DNA of 64,000 bases, from positions 62,001 to 126,000 of the forward strand of contig BEIQ01000001.1 in the NCBI GenBank assembly GCA_002898275.1, given 5' to 3'. The position numbers and the translations under genes are program-made. The notes below the pieces were generated by a model that made no database searches, was not told the origin of the DNA, and was given only the letters and a program-made list of their open reading frames with translations. Position 1 is the stretch's first letter. Every line of letters begins with the position of its first letter. The stretch is from a bacterium HR40 (GTDB lineage: Bacteria; Pseudomonadota; Alphaproteobacteria; Geminicoccales; Geminicoccaceae). This document shows positions 26,974 through 36,318 of the stretch, piece after piece.

Positions 26974-27771
26974 ATGAGCGACTACGACCCCGCAAGGGGA
27001 CGCACGCAACCTGCGCCTCTCGTCGTCGAACGCCTCGCCTCCTCCTTTGGCGACGAGCCGGTGGACCCGGCCGAAAAAGCCCGCCGTGTCGCCGAGGTGT
27101 TCCGGCGGGTCGCCAACCGCTACGACCTCATGAACGATCTCATGAGCCTTGGCGTGCACCGCCTGTGGAAGGAGGCGATGCTCGACTGGCTCTATCCGCG
27201 CCCGGGACTCAGGCTCTTGGATCTTGCCGGAGGCACGGGGGATATCGCCTTCCGCCTGCTCGAGCGGTTGCAGGGCCAGGCGGAGGTGGTGCTGTGCGAC
27301 ATCAACCCCGAGATGCTCGCGGTCGGACGCGACCGCGCCCTCGATGGCGGTTGGCTGGCGGAGGTGCAGTGGGTGTGCGGGGATGCCGAGCAGCTGCCGT
27401 TCCCCGACCGCAGTTTCGAGGCGGTGACCATCGCCTTTGGCATCCGCAACGTCACCCGCATCGACCGTGCGCTCGCCGAGATCTACCGGGTGCTGGTGCC
27501 GGGCGGTCGTTTCCTCTGCCTCGAATTCTCGCGCTTGACCGCACCCTTCTTCGAGCCCCTCTACGATGCCTGGTCGTTCACGGTGGTGCCGCTGCTCGGC
27601 CGTGTCGTCGCCGGAGACGAGGCGAGCTACCGTTATTTGGTCGAGAGCATTCGGCGATTCCCCGATCAGGTCACCTTCGCCCGGCTGATCGAACAGGCGG
27701 GTTTCTCCCAGGTGAGGTGGCGCAATCTCTCGACCGGGATCGCCGCCTTGCATTCCGCCTGGCGCCTGTGA
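26974..27771 (+). CDS. ubiE: Ubiquinone/menaquinone biosynthesis C-methyltransferase
   Basis: A 265-residue SAM-dependent methyltransferase. Motif I is LLDLAGGTGDIAFRLL, followed by CDINPEMLAVGRDRA, GDAEQLPFPDRSFEAVTIAFGIRNVT (quoted in part: GDAEQLPFPDRSFEAV) and CLEFSRL. It C-methylates the quinone ring at the membrane surface. ATG at 26974 gives MSDYDPARG; the N-terminal 35 residues are longer than in E. coli. It is followed after 9 bp by ubiB, forming the first part of a ubiE-ubiB-coaBC-dut run. Confidence 0.96.
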   Translation: MSDYDPARGRTQPAPLVVERLASSFGDEPVDPAEKARRVAEVFRRVANRYDLMNDLMSLGVHRLWKEAMLDWLYPRPGLRLLDLAGGTGDIAFRLLERLQGQAEVVLCDINPEMLAVGRDRALDGGWLAEVQWVCGDAEQLPFPDRSFEAVTIAFGIRNVTRIDRALAEIYRVLVPGGRFLCLEFSRLTAPFFEPLYDAWSFTVVPLLGRVVAGDEASYRYLVESIRRFPDQVTFARLIEQAGFSQVRWRNLSTGIAALHSAWRL

Positions 27772-27780
27772 ACGCTGGCC

Positions 27781-29283
27781 ATGCTGCGCGCCCTTCGCCA
27801 CGGCTCGAGGCTAGCGCGCGCGGCCCGCATCCTCGCCCGCCACAACGCCCTCTTTCCGCTCCAGGTGCTGCCGCAGACACAGCCTCTCTTGCGCTTCCTC
27901 GACCGTTTCCAGGACAAGACGGCTCCGGGCCGGCCGGGCGAGCGGCTCGCCGCGGCTCTGCAGGAACTCGGTCCGAGCTTTATCAAGTTCGGCCAGTCCC
28001 TCTCGACCCGCGCCGATCTGCTCGGCGAGGCGGTGGCCCGCGACCTGTCGCTGCTGCAGGACCGGCTGCCACCCTTTCCCGCTCATGAAGCGCGCGCGAC
28101 CGTCGAGGCGGAGCTCGAGGCACCCATCGGCGATCTGTTCGCCCGCTTCGAGGATGTGCCGGTAGCGGCGGCGTCCATCGCCCAGGTCCATCGGGCGCGC
28201 ACTCCCGACGGCCGCGACGTCGCGGTCAAGGTGCTCCGCCCGGGGATCGAGAAGGCGATGGAAGAGGATATCGACTTCTTCCTGTGGCTCGCCCACACCG
28301 CCGAGTGGCTCCACCCGCCGCTGCGCCGCTTCAAACCGGTCGAGGCGGTGCAGATCTTCGCCGCCACCGCCCGGCGTGAAATGGATCTCCGGCTGGAGGC
28401 GGCCGCTGCTGCGGAGTTCGCCGAGAACAACGCCGATCAGGAGGGCTTCCGGGTACCGGCGGTGGACTGGCAGCGTACGGCGCGCCGGGTGGTGACCTTC
28501 GAATGGGTCGAAGGGTTGCCCCTCGACGAGCGCGATCGGCTGCTCGCCGCCGGCTTCGACCCCGATGCGATTCTCGAAACGGCCACTCGGGTGTTCTTCA
28601 ACCAGGTGTTTCGCGACGGTTTCTTTCATGCCGACATGCACCCCGGCAACATGCTGCTCGATGCCGAAGGGCGGATCGTTGCCCTCGACTTCGGCATCAT
28701 GGGGCGCCTCGATCTCGACACGCGGATCCAACTCGCCCGCATGCTCATGGGTTTCCTCTCGGGCGACTATGCGACGGTGGCGGATGTCTTCTACGAGGCT
28801 GGCTTTCTTCCCGATCCCCAGGCCCGACCGACCTTCGTCCAGGCCTGCCGGGCGATCGGCGAGCCCATTCGCGGCCAGCCGCTCTCGCGCATTTCCTTCG
28901 CCCGCTTGCTCGGTCAGCTGCTGTCGGTGGCCCAGGAATTCGAGATGGAGACCCAACCGCAGTTGCTGCTCTTGCAAAAGACCATGGTGATGGCGGAGGG
29001 TGTCGGTCGCGCCCTCAATCCCGACGTCAATATGTGGACGCTCGCCCAGCCTCTCGTCGAACGATGGGTGCGCGAGAACATGGGACCGGAAGCGGAGCTC
29101 AAACGCGCGCTTGCCGAGGGCGGGGAAGCGCTGCGGCGGCTGCCGGCGCTCATCAACCGCGGCGAGAAACTCCTGCAGGCGCTTCCGCTCGCCAGCGCCC
29201 CGCAGCCAGCGGGCGGAGCCAGCGCGGTGCCCGCCTGGCTGTGGTGGGTCCTAGGTCTCGCTGTCGGTCTTGCCCTCCACTGA
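27781..29283 (+). CDS. ubiB: Ubiquinone biosynthesis regulatory kinase-like protein UbiB
   Basis: A 500-residue ABC1/ADCK-type atypical kinase. The KxGQ motif is SFIKFGQSLSTRADLL, the Ala-rich loop VAAASIAQVHRA replaces the Gly-rich loop, VAVKVLRPG holds the ATP lysine, and DMHPGNM with LDFGIMG form the metal site. A C-terminal TM anchor is visible (VPAWLWWVLGLAVGLALH). It supports ubiquinone synthesis, probably as an ATPase extracting lipid intermediates. It is coupled to ubiE. Confidence 0.96.
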   Translation: MLRALRHGSRLARAARILARHNALFPLQVLPQTQPLLRFLDRFQDKTAPGRPGERLAAALQELGPSFIKFGQSLSTRADLLGEAVARDLSLLQDRLPPFPAHEARATVEAELEAPIGDLFARFEDVPVAAASIAQVHRARTPDGRDVAVKVLRPGIEKAMEEDIDFFLWLAHTAEWLHPPLRRFKPVEAVQIFAATARREMDLRLEAAAAAEFAENNADQEGFRVPAVDWQRTARRVVTFEWVEGLPLDERDRLLAAGFDPDAILETATRVFFNQVFRDGFFHADMHPGNMLLDAEGRIVALDFGIMGRLDLDTRIQLARMLMGFLSGDYATVADVFYEAGFLPDPQARPTFVQACRAIGEPIRGQPLSRISFARLLGQLLSVAQEFEMETQPQLLLLQKTMVMAEGVGRALNPDVNMWTLAQPLVERWVRENMGPEAELKRALAEGGEALRRLPALINRGEKLLQALPLASAPQPAGGASAVPAWLWWVLGLAVGLALH

Positions 29284-29347
29284 GGCAAGTCCATCTAGCT
29301 CCAGTGAAATGCCGTGCGCCCGTTCGGCGCCCCGGAGGACAGGCGTG

Positions 29348-30562
29348 ATGCCCGGCAGGCGCATCCTGCTCGTCGTTGGCGGCGGAATCGCCGCCTATAA
29401 ATGCCTCGAGCTCATCCGCCGCGGTCGCGAGCGCGGCCTGACGTTCCGCTGCGTGACCACGCGGGCAGCCGAACAGTTCGTGACGCCGCTCGCCCTCGAA
29501 AGCCTCTCGGGACATCGGGTGTGGCGCGACCTCTTCGCCTTGGGCGAGGAGGCGGAGATGGGTCACATTCGCCTTTCGCGCGACGCCGACCTGGTGGTGG
29601 TGGCGCCGGCCACCGCCGATCTCCTCGCCAAGATGGCCAACGGCCACGCCGACGACCTCGCCTCGACCTTGCTCTTGGCCACCGACAAGCCGGTACTCGC
29701 GGCTCCGGCCATGAACCCGCGGATGTGGGAACACCCGGCCACACGGCGCAATGTCGCCCAGCTGCGGACCGACGGTGTGGCCTTCGTCGGTCCGGAGCCT
29801 GGAGAGCTGGCCTGCGGCGAGCAGGGGTTCGGCCGTATGGCCGAGCCCCAGGCCATTCTCGAGGCCATCGAAGCCCTGCTCGCACCGCGAGCCAAACCGC
29901 TCGCCGGGGTGCGGGCGTTGGTGACGAGCGGTCCCACCCACGAACCGATCGACCCGGTGCGCTATCTCGCGAACCGCTCCTCCGGCCGGCAGGGGCATGC
30001 CATCGCCGCCGCGCTCGCGGAGGCCGGTGCCGAGGTCGAGCTGGTGACCGGGCCGGTGGCGCTCGCCGATCCGCCGGGGGTGCGCACCGAGCACGTCGAG
30101 ACCGCACGCGAGATGCTCGAGCGCTGTTTGGACGCCCTTCCCGTCGACGTCGCGGTATGCGCCGCGGCGGTATGCGACTGGCGGCCGGCGCGCACCGCCG
30201 CGAGCAAACTCAAGAAGGAGGAAGGCTGCCCGCCGCCGGTCTTGGAACTCGAGGAAAATCCCGACATCTTGCGCACCCTCGCCACCCATCCCCGAAGCCG
30301 GCCTCGGCTGGTCATCGGGTTCGCCGCGGAAACGGGGGATGTGCTGGCGATGGCGCGGAGCAAACTCGCCCGCAAGAACTGCGACTGGATCCTCGCCAAC
30401 GACGTGAGTCCCGGCAGCGGGGTGTTCGGCGGCGAGCGCAACCGCATCCTGTGGCTGCGCCGCGACGGCACGATCGAGGCGTGGCCGGAGCTCGACAAGC
30501 TTGAAGTCGGGCGGCGCCTCGCAAAGTTGATAGCCGAAGAGTTGGGAGGTGCGCGCGCGTGA
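29348..30562 (+). CDS. coaBC: Bifunctional phosphopantothenoylcysteine decarboxylase/synthase
   Basis: A 404-residue fusion. The CoaC half has [36 protein letters not shown], the PAMNPRMW clamp and the flexible-loop cysteine in [13 protein letters not shown]. The CoaB half has [23 protein letters not shown] (quoted in part: [20 protein letters not shown]) and AAAVCDWRP. It makes 4'-phosphopantetheine for coenzyme A. ATG 29348 follows GGAGGAC; a GTG lies 3 bp earlier. It overlaps dut by 4 bp. Confidence 0.96.
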   Translation: MPGRRILLVVGGGIAAYKCLELIRRGRERGLTFRCVTTRAAEQFVTPLALESLSGHRVWRDLFALGEEAEMGHIRLSRDADLVVVAPATADLLAKMANGHADDLASTLLLATDKPVLAAPAMNPRMWEHPATRRNVAQLRTDGVAFVGPEPGELACGEQGFGRMAEPQAILEAIEALLAPRAKPLAGVRALVTSGPTHEPIDPVRYLANRSSGRQGHAIAAALAEAGAEVELVTGPVALADPPGVRTEHVETAREMLERCLDALPVDVAVCAAAVCDWRPARTAASKLKKEEGCPPPVLELEENPDILRTLATHPRSRPRLVIGFAAETGDVLAMARSKLARKNCDWILANDVSPGSGVFGGERNRILWLRRDGTIEAWPELDKLEVGRRLAKLIAEELGGARA

Positions 30563-31074
30563 GCGAGCCCGTGGTCGCCGTCGAGCGACTGCCGCACGCC
30601 CTCGACCTGCCTTTGCCCGCCTATGCGACGGCCGGTGCTGCCGGCATGGACCTGTTGGCCGCGGTTTCCGACGGGCGGCCGGTCACCCTGCGGCCGGGCG
30701 AGCGGACGCTCGTGCCCACCGGCATCCGGCTCGCCATTCCCGACGGCTTCGAAGGGCAGGTGAGACCGCGGTCCGGGTTAGCGCTGCGACACGGGGTAAC
30801 GCTGCTCAATGCGCCCGGGACCATCGACAGCGACTATCGCGGCGAGGTCGGCGTCGTACTCGTGAACTTGGGCGCGGCTCCGTTCGTCGTGCACCGGGGC
30901 ATGCGCATCGCTCAACTGGTGGTCGCTCCCGTGAGCCGGGTCCGGCTCGTCGAGCGGCCGATCCTCCCGGACGAGACCCGGCGAGCCGAAGGCGGCTTCG
31001 GTTCCACCGGCACCGGGGTACGTTCCGGCACGGACAACGGCGGATTTCCCGCCAGCGAGGACAGGGAATGCTGA
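30559..31074 (+). CDS. dut: dUTP diphosphatase
   Basis: A 171-residue trimeric dUTPase with all five motifs: [32 protein letters not shown] (quoted in part: [15 protein letters not shown]), [22 protein letters not shown] and the C-terminal GGFGSTGTG arm. It hydrolyses dUTP to dUMP. GTG at 30559 overlaps the coaBC stop as GTGA. A tail of about 20 residues after motif V is longer than usual, and its last codons overlap the start of the Rrf2 gene. Confidence 0.96.
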   Translation: MSEPVVAVERLPHALDLPLPAYATAGAAGMDLLAAVSDGRPVTLRPGERTLVPTGIRLAIPDGFEGQVRPRSGLALRHGVTLLNAPGTIDSDYRGEVGVVLVNLGAAPFVVHRGMRIAQLVVAPVSRVRLVERPILPDETRRAEGGFGSTGTGVRSGTDNGGFPASEDREC

Positions 31075-31520
31075 AACCCCCGAAGAAGATGGCGCTTGCG
31101 GTCGAGGCGGTGGTCGACATCGCTTTCCACGGCGCTGCCAACCCGGTGCAGAGCCAGGACATTGCCCGGCGGCTGGGACTGCCGCGCCGCTATCTCGAAC
31201 AGGTCATGCAGCAGCTCGTGCGGGCGGGCATCCTGCGCGGCGTGCGCGGTCCGCGCGGCGGCTACCGGCTCGCGCGCGAGCGGCGGCGGATCACCGTGGG
31301 CGAGATCCTGCGGGTGCTCGCCGGACAGGAGGAGGAAGGCGGCGCACCACCGGCCTCGGGCTCGGCGCTCGGGCGCGAGGTGATGGCACCCCTGTGGCAA
31401 TCGATCGAGAGCGAGGCCATGCACCGGCTGGACGCCATCACCATCGAGGATCTGTGCGTCGAGGCCGAGCGCAAGGGTCTGGAGAGCGAGAGTCGCGCCC
31501 ACGTCGACTTCGTCATCTGA
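31068..31520 (+). CDS. Rrf2-family transcriptional regulator without Fe-S cysteines
   Basis: A 150-residue regulator with the Rrf2 winged helix: [39 protein letters not shown] (quoted in part: [30 protein letters not shown]). IscR-type members bind an iron-sulfur cluster through three closely spaced cysteines; here that region ([15 protein letters not shown]) has none, and the only cysteine is in EDLCVEA. It therefore resembles the cluster-free CymR-like subgroup linked to sulfur metabolism. ATG 31068 overlaps dut by 7 bp. Target unknown. Confidence 0.88.
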   Translation: MLKPPKKMALAVEAVVDIAFHGAANPVQSQDIARRLGLPRRYLEQVMQQLVRAGILRGVRGPRGGYRLARERRRITVGEILRVLAGQEEEGGAPPASGSALGREVMAPLWQSIESEAMHRLDAITIEDLCVEAERKGLESESRAHVDFVI

Positions 31521-31535
31521 CCTCCGTCGTCGGGT

Positions 31536-31551
31536 TGGCATCGTCCTTGCA
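31536..31551 (+). promoter_or_regulatory. Sigma-54 promoter upstream of amtB
   Basis: The element TGGCAT-CGTCC-TTGCA matches the -24/-12 consensus in every core position, with correct spacing between GG and GC. It lies about 50 bases upstream of the amtB start and 15 bases after the preceding gene. Ammonium-transporter genes are classic NtrC/sigma-54 targets, so nitrogen control is expected. Confidence 0.8.
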
Positions 31552-31601
31552 TCCATCCGTGCGGATGCCGGCTGCAGCCGGTCTTCTACGGGTGGGAGCC
31601 G

Positions 31602-32900
31602 ATGACGGACAAAAACGCGAAGCTTGCCCTTTGGCTCGGGATCGTCGCGGGGCTCGCGAGCGCACCAGGCGCATGGGCGCAGGAAACGGCCCAGCCGACG
31701 CTGGATACCGGTGATACCGCCTGGATGCTGACCTCGACCGCACTCGTCCTCATGATGACCGTCCCCGGTGTGGCGCTCTTCTACGGCGGGATGGTCCGCA
31801 AGAAGAACGTGCTCTCGGTCCTCATGCAGGTCTTCGCGACCTGTTGCGTCGCCACCATCGTCTGGATGGTCATCGGCTACAGCCTCGCCTTTTCCGAGGG
31901 CAATGCCTATTTCGGCGGGCTTTCCAAGGCCATGCTCGCCGGGCTCGGGAAGGATGTGCTCTCCGGGACCATTCCGGAGACGGTGTTCATGACGTTCCAG
32001 ATGACCTTCGCCATCATCACCCCGGCCCTGATCGTCGGGGCCTTTGTCGAGCGCATGCATTTCGGCGCGACCCTGCTGTTCATGACCCTGTGGTCGATCT
32101 TCGTCTACGCTCCTGTTGCGCACTGGGTGTGGGGCGGCGGCTTCCTCGCCAATGCCGGCGTCCTCGACTTCGCCGGCGGTACTGTGGTGCATCTCAACGC
32201 CGGCATCGCCGGCCTCGTGGTGGCCCTCATGCTCGGCAAGCGGCACGGCTACGGCAGCGAGCCCATGCCACCGCACAATCTCACCTTCACCCTCATCGGC
32301 GCCGCGCTTTTGTGGGTCGGATGGTTCGGCTTCAATGCCGGCTCGGCTGTGGCGGCCAACGGCCTTGCGGGCATGGCCATGGCCGTCACGCAGATCGCCA
32401 CCGCCGCGGCGGCCCTCTCCTGGATGGCAGCGGAATGGGTATTCCGGGGCAAGCCGAGCCTCCTCGGCATCGCCTCGGGCGCCGTCGCTGGCTTGGTCGC
32501 GATCACCCCCGCCTCGGGCTTCGTGCTGCCGGGTGGGGCGCTGGCGATTGGGCTCGTCGCCGGCGTCGTCTGCTGGTGGAGTGCGAGCTGGCTCAAAATC
32601 AAGCTCGGCTACGACGACAGTCTCGACGTCTTCGGCGTGCACGGAGTAGGCGGCTTTCTCGGCGCCTTGCTCACCGGCGTCTTCGCCGCCGAGTCGGTGG
32701 GTGGCAAGCCCGGGTTGCTCGAGGGTCATCCCGAGCAGGTCCTGACCCAACTGTGGGGGACCGTTGCCACCATCGTCTGGTGCGCCATCGCGACCGCCGC
32801 GATCCTCAAGCTCGTCGACCTCCTGGTTGGCCTCCGGGTGCCGCGCGAGATCGAGATCGAGGGCCTGGATCTCGGCCTCCACGGCGAAGCCGTGCACTGA
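31602..32900 (+). CDS. amtB: Ammonium transporter
   Basis: A 432-residue Amt protein with a cleavable signal peptide (ending near APGAWAQ) and eleven TM helices. Diagnostic segments are FYGGMVRKKNVLSVLMQ, the DFAGGTVVHLNAGIAGL segment with the first pore histidine, WFGFNAGSA and DVFGVHGVGG with the second pore histidine. It moves ammonia across the inner membrane. GGGAG precedes the ATG. A sigma-54 promoter lies upstream and a strong terminator follows. No glnK gene is adjacent, which is unusual since glnK-amtB is the common pair. Confidence 0.96.
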   Translation: MTDKNAKLALWLGIVAGLASAPGAWAQETAQPTLDTGDTAWMLTSTALVLMMTVPGVALFYGGMVRKKNVLSVLMQVFATCCVATIVWMVIGYSLAFSEGNAYFGGLSKAMLAGLGKDVLSGTIPETVFMTFQMTFAIITPALIVGAFVERMHFGATLLFMTLWSIFVYAPVAHWVWGGGFLANAGVLDFAGGTVVHLNAGIAGLVVALMLGKRHGYGSEPMPPHNLTFTLIGAALLWVGWFGFNAGSAVAANGLAGMAMAVTQIATAAAALSWMAAEWVFRGKPSLLGIASGAVAGLVAITPASGFVLPGGALAIGLVAGVVCWWSASWLKIKLGYDDSLDVFGVHGVGGFLGALLTGVFAAESVGGKPGLLEGHPEQVLTQLWGTVATIVWCAIATAAILKLVDLLVGLRVPREIEIEGLDLGLHGEAVH

Positions 32901-32918
32901 GTCGTGCTGCGGCCTGTC

Positions 32919-32950
32919 GGGGAGCGTCTACGGACGCTCCCCTTTTTTTT
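32919..32950 (+). terminator. Rho-independent terminator after amtB
   Basis: A perfect 10-bp stem (GGGGAGCGTC pairing with GACGCTCCCC) with a TACG loop is followed directly by eight T residues, 18 bases past the amtB stop. The T-run abuts the stop codon of the convergent ubiquinone hydroxylase gene. Confidence 0.95.
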
Positions 32951-34164
32951 CACAGCGGTTCGCCACGCATGGTGCGCGGCAGCTCGCCGAGAAGCCCCAT
33001 GGCGTGGCGCATGAAGAGGCGCTTGAGGGGCGGCAGCTGTTCCACGACCAACAGGCCGAAGTTGCGGACGAGCCCCAGCCACCACTGTTCGTTGGCGAAC
33101 AGGCGGTTGATGCCATCGGTGACCGCGACCAGCACGAGACTGTCGAACCGCCGCCACGACTCGTAGGTGGCGAGCGCGAGCGGGTCGCCGGGATCGAGCC
33201 CGAGCCGCAGCCGGTCGACCAGCGTCTCGGCGAGGGCGGCCACGTCGCGCAGGGCGAGGTTCCAGCCCTGGCCGGCGATGGGGTGAATGCCTCGTGCCGT
33301 GTCGCCGACCAAGACCACCCGGTGGTCGGTGTAGCGTTCCGCCATCACCAGGACGAGGGGATAATGCCAGCGCGGGCCCTCGAGCGCGATCTCGCCCAGA
33401 TGATCGCCGAAGCGCTCGGCTACCTCGGCGAGGAATGCGGCATCCTCGAGGAGGCACACCGCCTCCGCCCGCTGCTGCTCGAGCGCCCACACGATCGACG
33501 AACGGTGGCCCTGCATGGGCAGGAGCGCGAACGGCCCGTCCGGGAAAAAGCGTTCGATGGCGAGGCCGCGATGCGGCTTCTCGTGGGCCAGGGTACAAAC
33601 GATGGCAGTCTGTCGGTAGGGGAAGCGGCGGGCCGGGATGCCGAGACGCTCGCGAGTGGCCGACAGTCTGCCCTCGCAGACGGCCAAAAGCGCCCCCCGC
33701 AGCCGCTCGCCGCCTGCGAGGGTCACGGTTGCCGCAGTGGCCTCCCGCTCGATCGCGAGCACCTGCGCCCGCGACTGTAGCCGTACCGTCGGCAACCGGG
33801 TCACCCGTTCGAAGAGCGCGCGACGGATCGCGCGGTTCTCGACGATCCAGCCGAGCGGTTTCCCGTCGATCTCCCGGCCCTCGTAGCAAACCCGAACGGG
33901 ACTTCCTGCCTCGTGCACCACGATGTCGCGGATCGGCTCGGCGGCGCCGGCCATGTCGCGCCAGGCGCCGATCGCATCGAGGAAGAGCTGGGGGCCACGG
34001 GCGATCGCCGTGACCCGGCCATCGTAAGGGGCAGAAAGCAACTCCTGCCAATCTTCCTGCTCGAGGACGGCCACCTCGACTCCGGCGCTGCCAAGGGCGG
34101 CGGCCAGCGACAGCCCGGTGAGTCCGCCTCCCAGCACGATCACATCGGCGGATGTGCTCCTCAC
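32950..34164 (-). CDS. UbiH/UbiF-family FAD-dependent hydroxylase
   Basis: A 404-residue flavin monooxygenase. The FAD dinucleotide motif is VIVLGGGLTGLSLAAAL, a middle motif is PYRQTAIVCTLAHEKPHRG, and the second FAD motif is LVGDTARGIHPIAGQGWNLALRD (quoted in part: GDTARGIHPIAGQGWNL). This family hydroxylates the ubiquinone ring; which position cannot be read here (UbiH, UbiF, UbiI and UbiL are alike). GTG at 34164 follows GAGG. It is near but not within the ubiE-ubiB operon. Confidence 0.92.
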   Translation of the reverse strand: MRSTSADVIVLGGGLTGLSLAAALGSAGVEVAVLEQEDWQELLSAPYDGRVTAIARGPQLFLDAIGAWRDMAGAAEPIRDIVVHEAGSPVRVCYEGREIDGKPLGWIVENRAIRRALFERVTRLPTVRLQSRAQVLAIEREATAATVTLAGGERLRGALLAVCEGRLSATRERLGIPARRFPYRQTAIVCTLAHEKPHRGLAIERFFPDGPFALLPMQGHRSSIVWALEQQRAEAVCLLEDAAFLAEVAERFGDHLGEIALEGPRWHYPLVLVMAERYTDHRVVLVGDTARGIHPIAGQGWNLALRDVAALAETLVDRLRLGLDPGDPLALATYESWRRFDSLVLVAVTDGINRLFANEQWWLGLVRNFGLLVVEQLPPLKRLFMRHAMGLLGELPRTMRGEPL

Positions 34165-34207
34165 GCTTCTGCCTCTTTCGTGTGCAACTGCCTATGATTC
34201 AGGCAAT

Positions 34208-34233
34208 CCAGCCGTCGCGCTTGCGACGGCTGG
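34208..34233 (-). terminator. Strong hairpin after the small basic gene
   Basis: An 11-bp perfect stem (CCAGCCGTCGC with GCGACGGCTGG) and a 4-base loop begin 4 bases past the stop at 34237. No clear T-run follows on the minus strand, so it may be a weak terminator or an mRNA-end stabiliser. Confidence 0.5.
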
Positions 34234-34236
34234 TCG

Positions 34237-34419
34237 TCAGCGGCCGCGCCGGACACGATATTTGTTGATGTAATGCTTGGTCAAAAGGCGGCGCCGCTGA
34301 GCCGCGAGCCGTTCCTCCGGGACCGGGGACGGTGGCCGCATCGGCTTTGCCGGGCTTGGCGGCGCCGAGGGCACGGTCGGCATCCTGCCTTCGCTCGTCC
34401 GCTTTCGTCGCCCGCTCAT
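34237..34419 (-). CDS. Small basic protein, unknown
   Basis: A 60-residue Arg/Pro-rich protein ending ERLAAQRRRLLTKHYINKYRVRRGR (quoted in part: LLTKHYINKYRVRRG). The ATG at 34419 overlaps the stop of the DUF2905 gene as ATGA, which argues for real, coupled translation. A strong hairpin follows the stop. I recognise no family; the basic C-terminus could bind nucleic acid or acidic lipid. It may still be a spurious frame. Confidence 0.5.
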   Translation of the reverse strand: MSGRRKRTSEGRMPTVPSAPPSPAKPMRPPSPVPEERLAAQRRRLLTKHYINKYRVRRGR

Positions 34420-34628
34420 CGGTTGGTGAGCCAGAAGAGGATGCTGAGGACCAGGCTCAGCACGATGCTGACGAGGATCGAGGTGGCGATCGGGATGTAG
34501 ATCTGTACCCCGTCGCGCTCGATCAGCACGTCACCGGGAAGCCGGCCGAGGCCGAGCTTACCGAGAAAGGACCACAGCACGCCGGCGAGGATCAGGAGGA
34601 TGCCGAGAAGGATCAGGAACTTCGACAT
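34416..34628 (-). CDS. DUF2905 family small membrane protein
   Basis: A 70-residue protein with two TM helices (residues 3-24 and 46-68) separated by the family-typical GKLGLGRLPGDVLIERDGVQIYIPIATSI loop (quoted in part: LGLGRLPGDVLIERDG). This matches DUF2905 over its whole length. Function unknown. The gene lies alone except for the overlapping small basic gene downstream. Confidence 0.9.
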   Translation of the reverse strand: MSKFLILLGILLILAGVLWSFLGKLGLGRLPGDVLIERDGVQIYIPIATSILVSIVLSLVLSILFWLTNR

Positions 34629-34712
34629 AGGCGCTCGCTCCCGCCGTGCTTCCCAGACCCTGTCCCACACATAGGCACGCTTCCGCCGCCCTGCAAACCG
34701 CGATCCCCGGCG

Positions 34713-35732
34713 CTAGGCGCGCGCTCGCGACCGGACCGCGACCAGCGCCAGTGCGACCCCAGCGACGAGCGCGCACGACGCTGCGAGCCATCCACCCGAG
34801 AGGACTGCCGTTTCGAAGAGGAGCAGGCGCGCTGCCGCCGCCGAAACGGTTGCGGCGGCGAGCCACCTCGCGGCTGGCCATGGCCGTCGCATGGCGAGGC
34901 CCTGACAAGCGAGGGCAAAAAGGAGCCAGGCCGCGAGCGCGGCGAAGCGCTCCGCCATCGACGCCGGTGCGACGATCACGGCCCCCCGGAACAGCTGGCG
35001 GATGGCGAGGTCGAGGAAGGCGAGGGCGAACAGCAGGGCGCTTCCTCCCGCTGCGGTGCGCGCCCAGCCTCCGGGGAACTGGCGGGCCAGCCGGAAGAGG
35101 AGGAGCGCTGGAACCAGGAAGGCCGGAAGGAGAGCGTTCACGAGCGGCAGTATGCCGACGTCGATGGCCGTCTCGGTGGGTGCGGCATCGCCGCAGAAAA
35201 GCCGCCAGGCTTGGCGCGCGGCGAAAAACGCCGGTACGAGCGTGGCCCCGTAAACGAGCCGCGCAGCCGGAAGCCACCGCCGCAGCCCGCAGAGCAGTTC
35301 GAGCGAGAGCAGCCCGGCCGATAGCGCTATGGCCGCTTCCAACATCGGATGGGTCGATGGCCTCGGGCCCAGGCCATTGACGACCAGGACCGCGCAGGCC
35401 GTGGCCAGCACGAGCGCGAGGTCGCGAGCCCTCGCCAGGAGGAGGCGGAGCGCCGATGCCTCGTCGACGAGGCGCTGGCCCATGTCGAGGAGGAGGGCGG
35501 GGAAGAGATAGGCCGGCAGGATAGCGGCGAGGGTGATCGGCTCGCCCTCCGCCAAAGCGTAGCGGACGAGCTGCAGCGCGAGCGGCCCCGAGAGCGCGAC
35601 CAGCACGCCGGAAGCGACGGGCATGGCCGTGCGATCCGCGAGCAGGGCGACTGCGGCGCAGATTGCCGCCCACGCCGCGTGCAGCCACGGCGGCGCGAGG
35701 ACGAGGACGGGGAGGAGGAGCGGCTCGGGCAC
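34713..35732 (-). CDS. Multi-pass membrane protein, possibly a DUF2339 remnant
   Basis: About 339 hydrophobic residues forming roughly nine to ten TM segments. The stretch [20 protein letters not shown], then [11 protein letters not shown] and [15 protein letters not shown], resembles the C-terminal part of the large DUF2339 membrane proteins, but the long N-terminal part is absent. The start is uncertain: GTG at 35732 is the first usable codon before the hydrophobic region and lacks a good ribosome site; TTG at 35747 is an alternative. It could be a truncated relic. Confidence 0.55.
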   Translation of the reverse strand: MPEPLLLPVLVLAPPWLHAAWAAICAAVALLADRTAMPVASGVLVALSGPLALQLVRYALAEGEPITLAAILPAYLFPALLLDMGQRLVDEASALRLLLARARDLALVLATACAVLVVNGLGPRPSTHPMLEAAIALSAGLLSLELLCGLRRWLPAARLVYGATLVPAFFAARQAWRLFCGDAAPTETAIDVGILPLVNALLPAFLVPALLLFRLARQFPGGWARTAAGGSALLFALAFLDLAIRQLFRGAVIVAPASMAERFAALAAWLLFALACQGLAMRRPWPAARWLAAATVSAAAARLLLFETAVLSGGWLAASCALVAGVALALVAVRSRARA

Positions 35733-35861
35733 CGCCAAGGGGCTCAAGGGACCGACGCTCCATCGCCGGCCGCTCGACAGCGAGCGCCGCCCCCGTATAG
35801 TCGGAGGCAGGCCCCGGCGCCGCTTTGCAGGCGGGCGGCCGGCCAGCATAGGGGGAGAGCC

Positions 35862-36302
35862 ATGCGGTATTTGCACACCATGGTGCGGATCAGCGACATC
35901 GACCAGTCGCTGGACTTCTACTGCAACAAGCTCGGACTGCGCGAGGTGCGGCGGATGGAGAACGAGAAGGGCCGCTATACCCTCATCTTCCTCGCCGCTC
36001 CCGAGGACTTCGAGAGTGCGCGCGAGCGGCGCGCGCCCATGCTCGAGCTCACCTATAACTGGGATCCCGAGGTCTACACCGGCGGGCGCAACTTCGGTCA
36101 CCTCGCCTACGAGGTGGACGACATCTACGCCCTCTGCCAGCGGCTCATGGATGCCGGGGTCACGATCAACCGGCCGCCGCGCGACGGCCGAATGGCGTTC
36201 ATCCGCTCGCCCGACGGGATTTCCATCGAGCTTCTGCAGAAGGGGGATCCCCTGCCGGTGCGCGAACCCTGGGCATCGATGCCGAACGTCGGCACCTGGT
36301 GA
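35862..36302 (+). CDS. gloA: Lactoylglutathione lyase (glyoxalase I)
   Basis: A 146-residue VOC-fold enzyme converting the methylglyoxal-glutathione adduct to S-lactoylglutathione. The four metal ligands are visible: His5 in [10 protein letters not shown], Glu in MLELTYNWD, His in [10 protein letters not shown] and Glu in GISIELLQ. Length and motifs match GloA. GGGGGAGAG precedes ATG 35862. It is divergent from the membrane-protein gene. Confidence 0.95.
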   Translation: MRYLHTMVRISDIDQSLDFYCNKLGLREVRRMENEKGRYTLIFLAAPEDFESARERRAPMLELTYNWDPEVYTGGRNFGHLAYEVDDIYALCQRLMDAGVTINRPPRDGRMAFIRSPDGISIELLQKGDPLPVREPWASMPNVGTW

Positions 36303-36318
36303 CGGCGCAACCGTGTCC

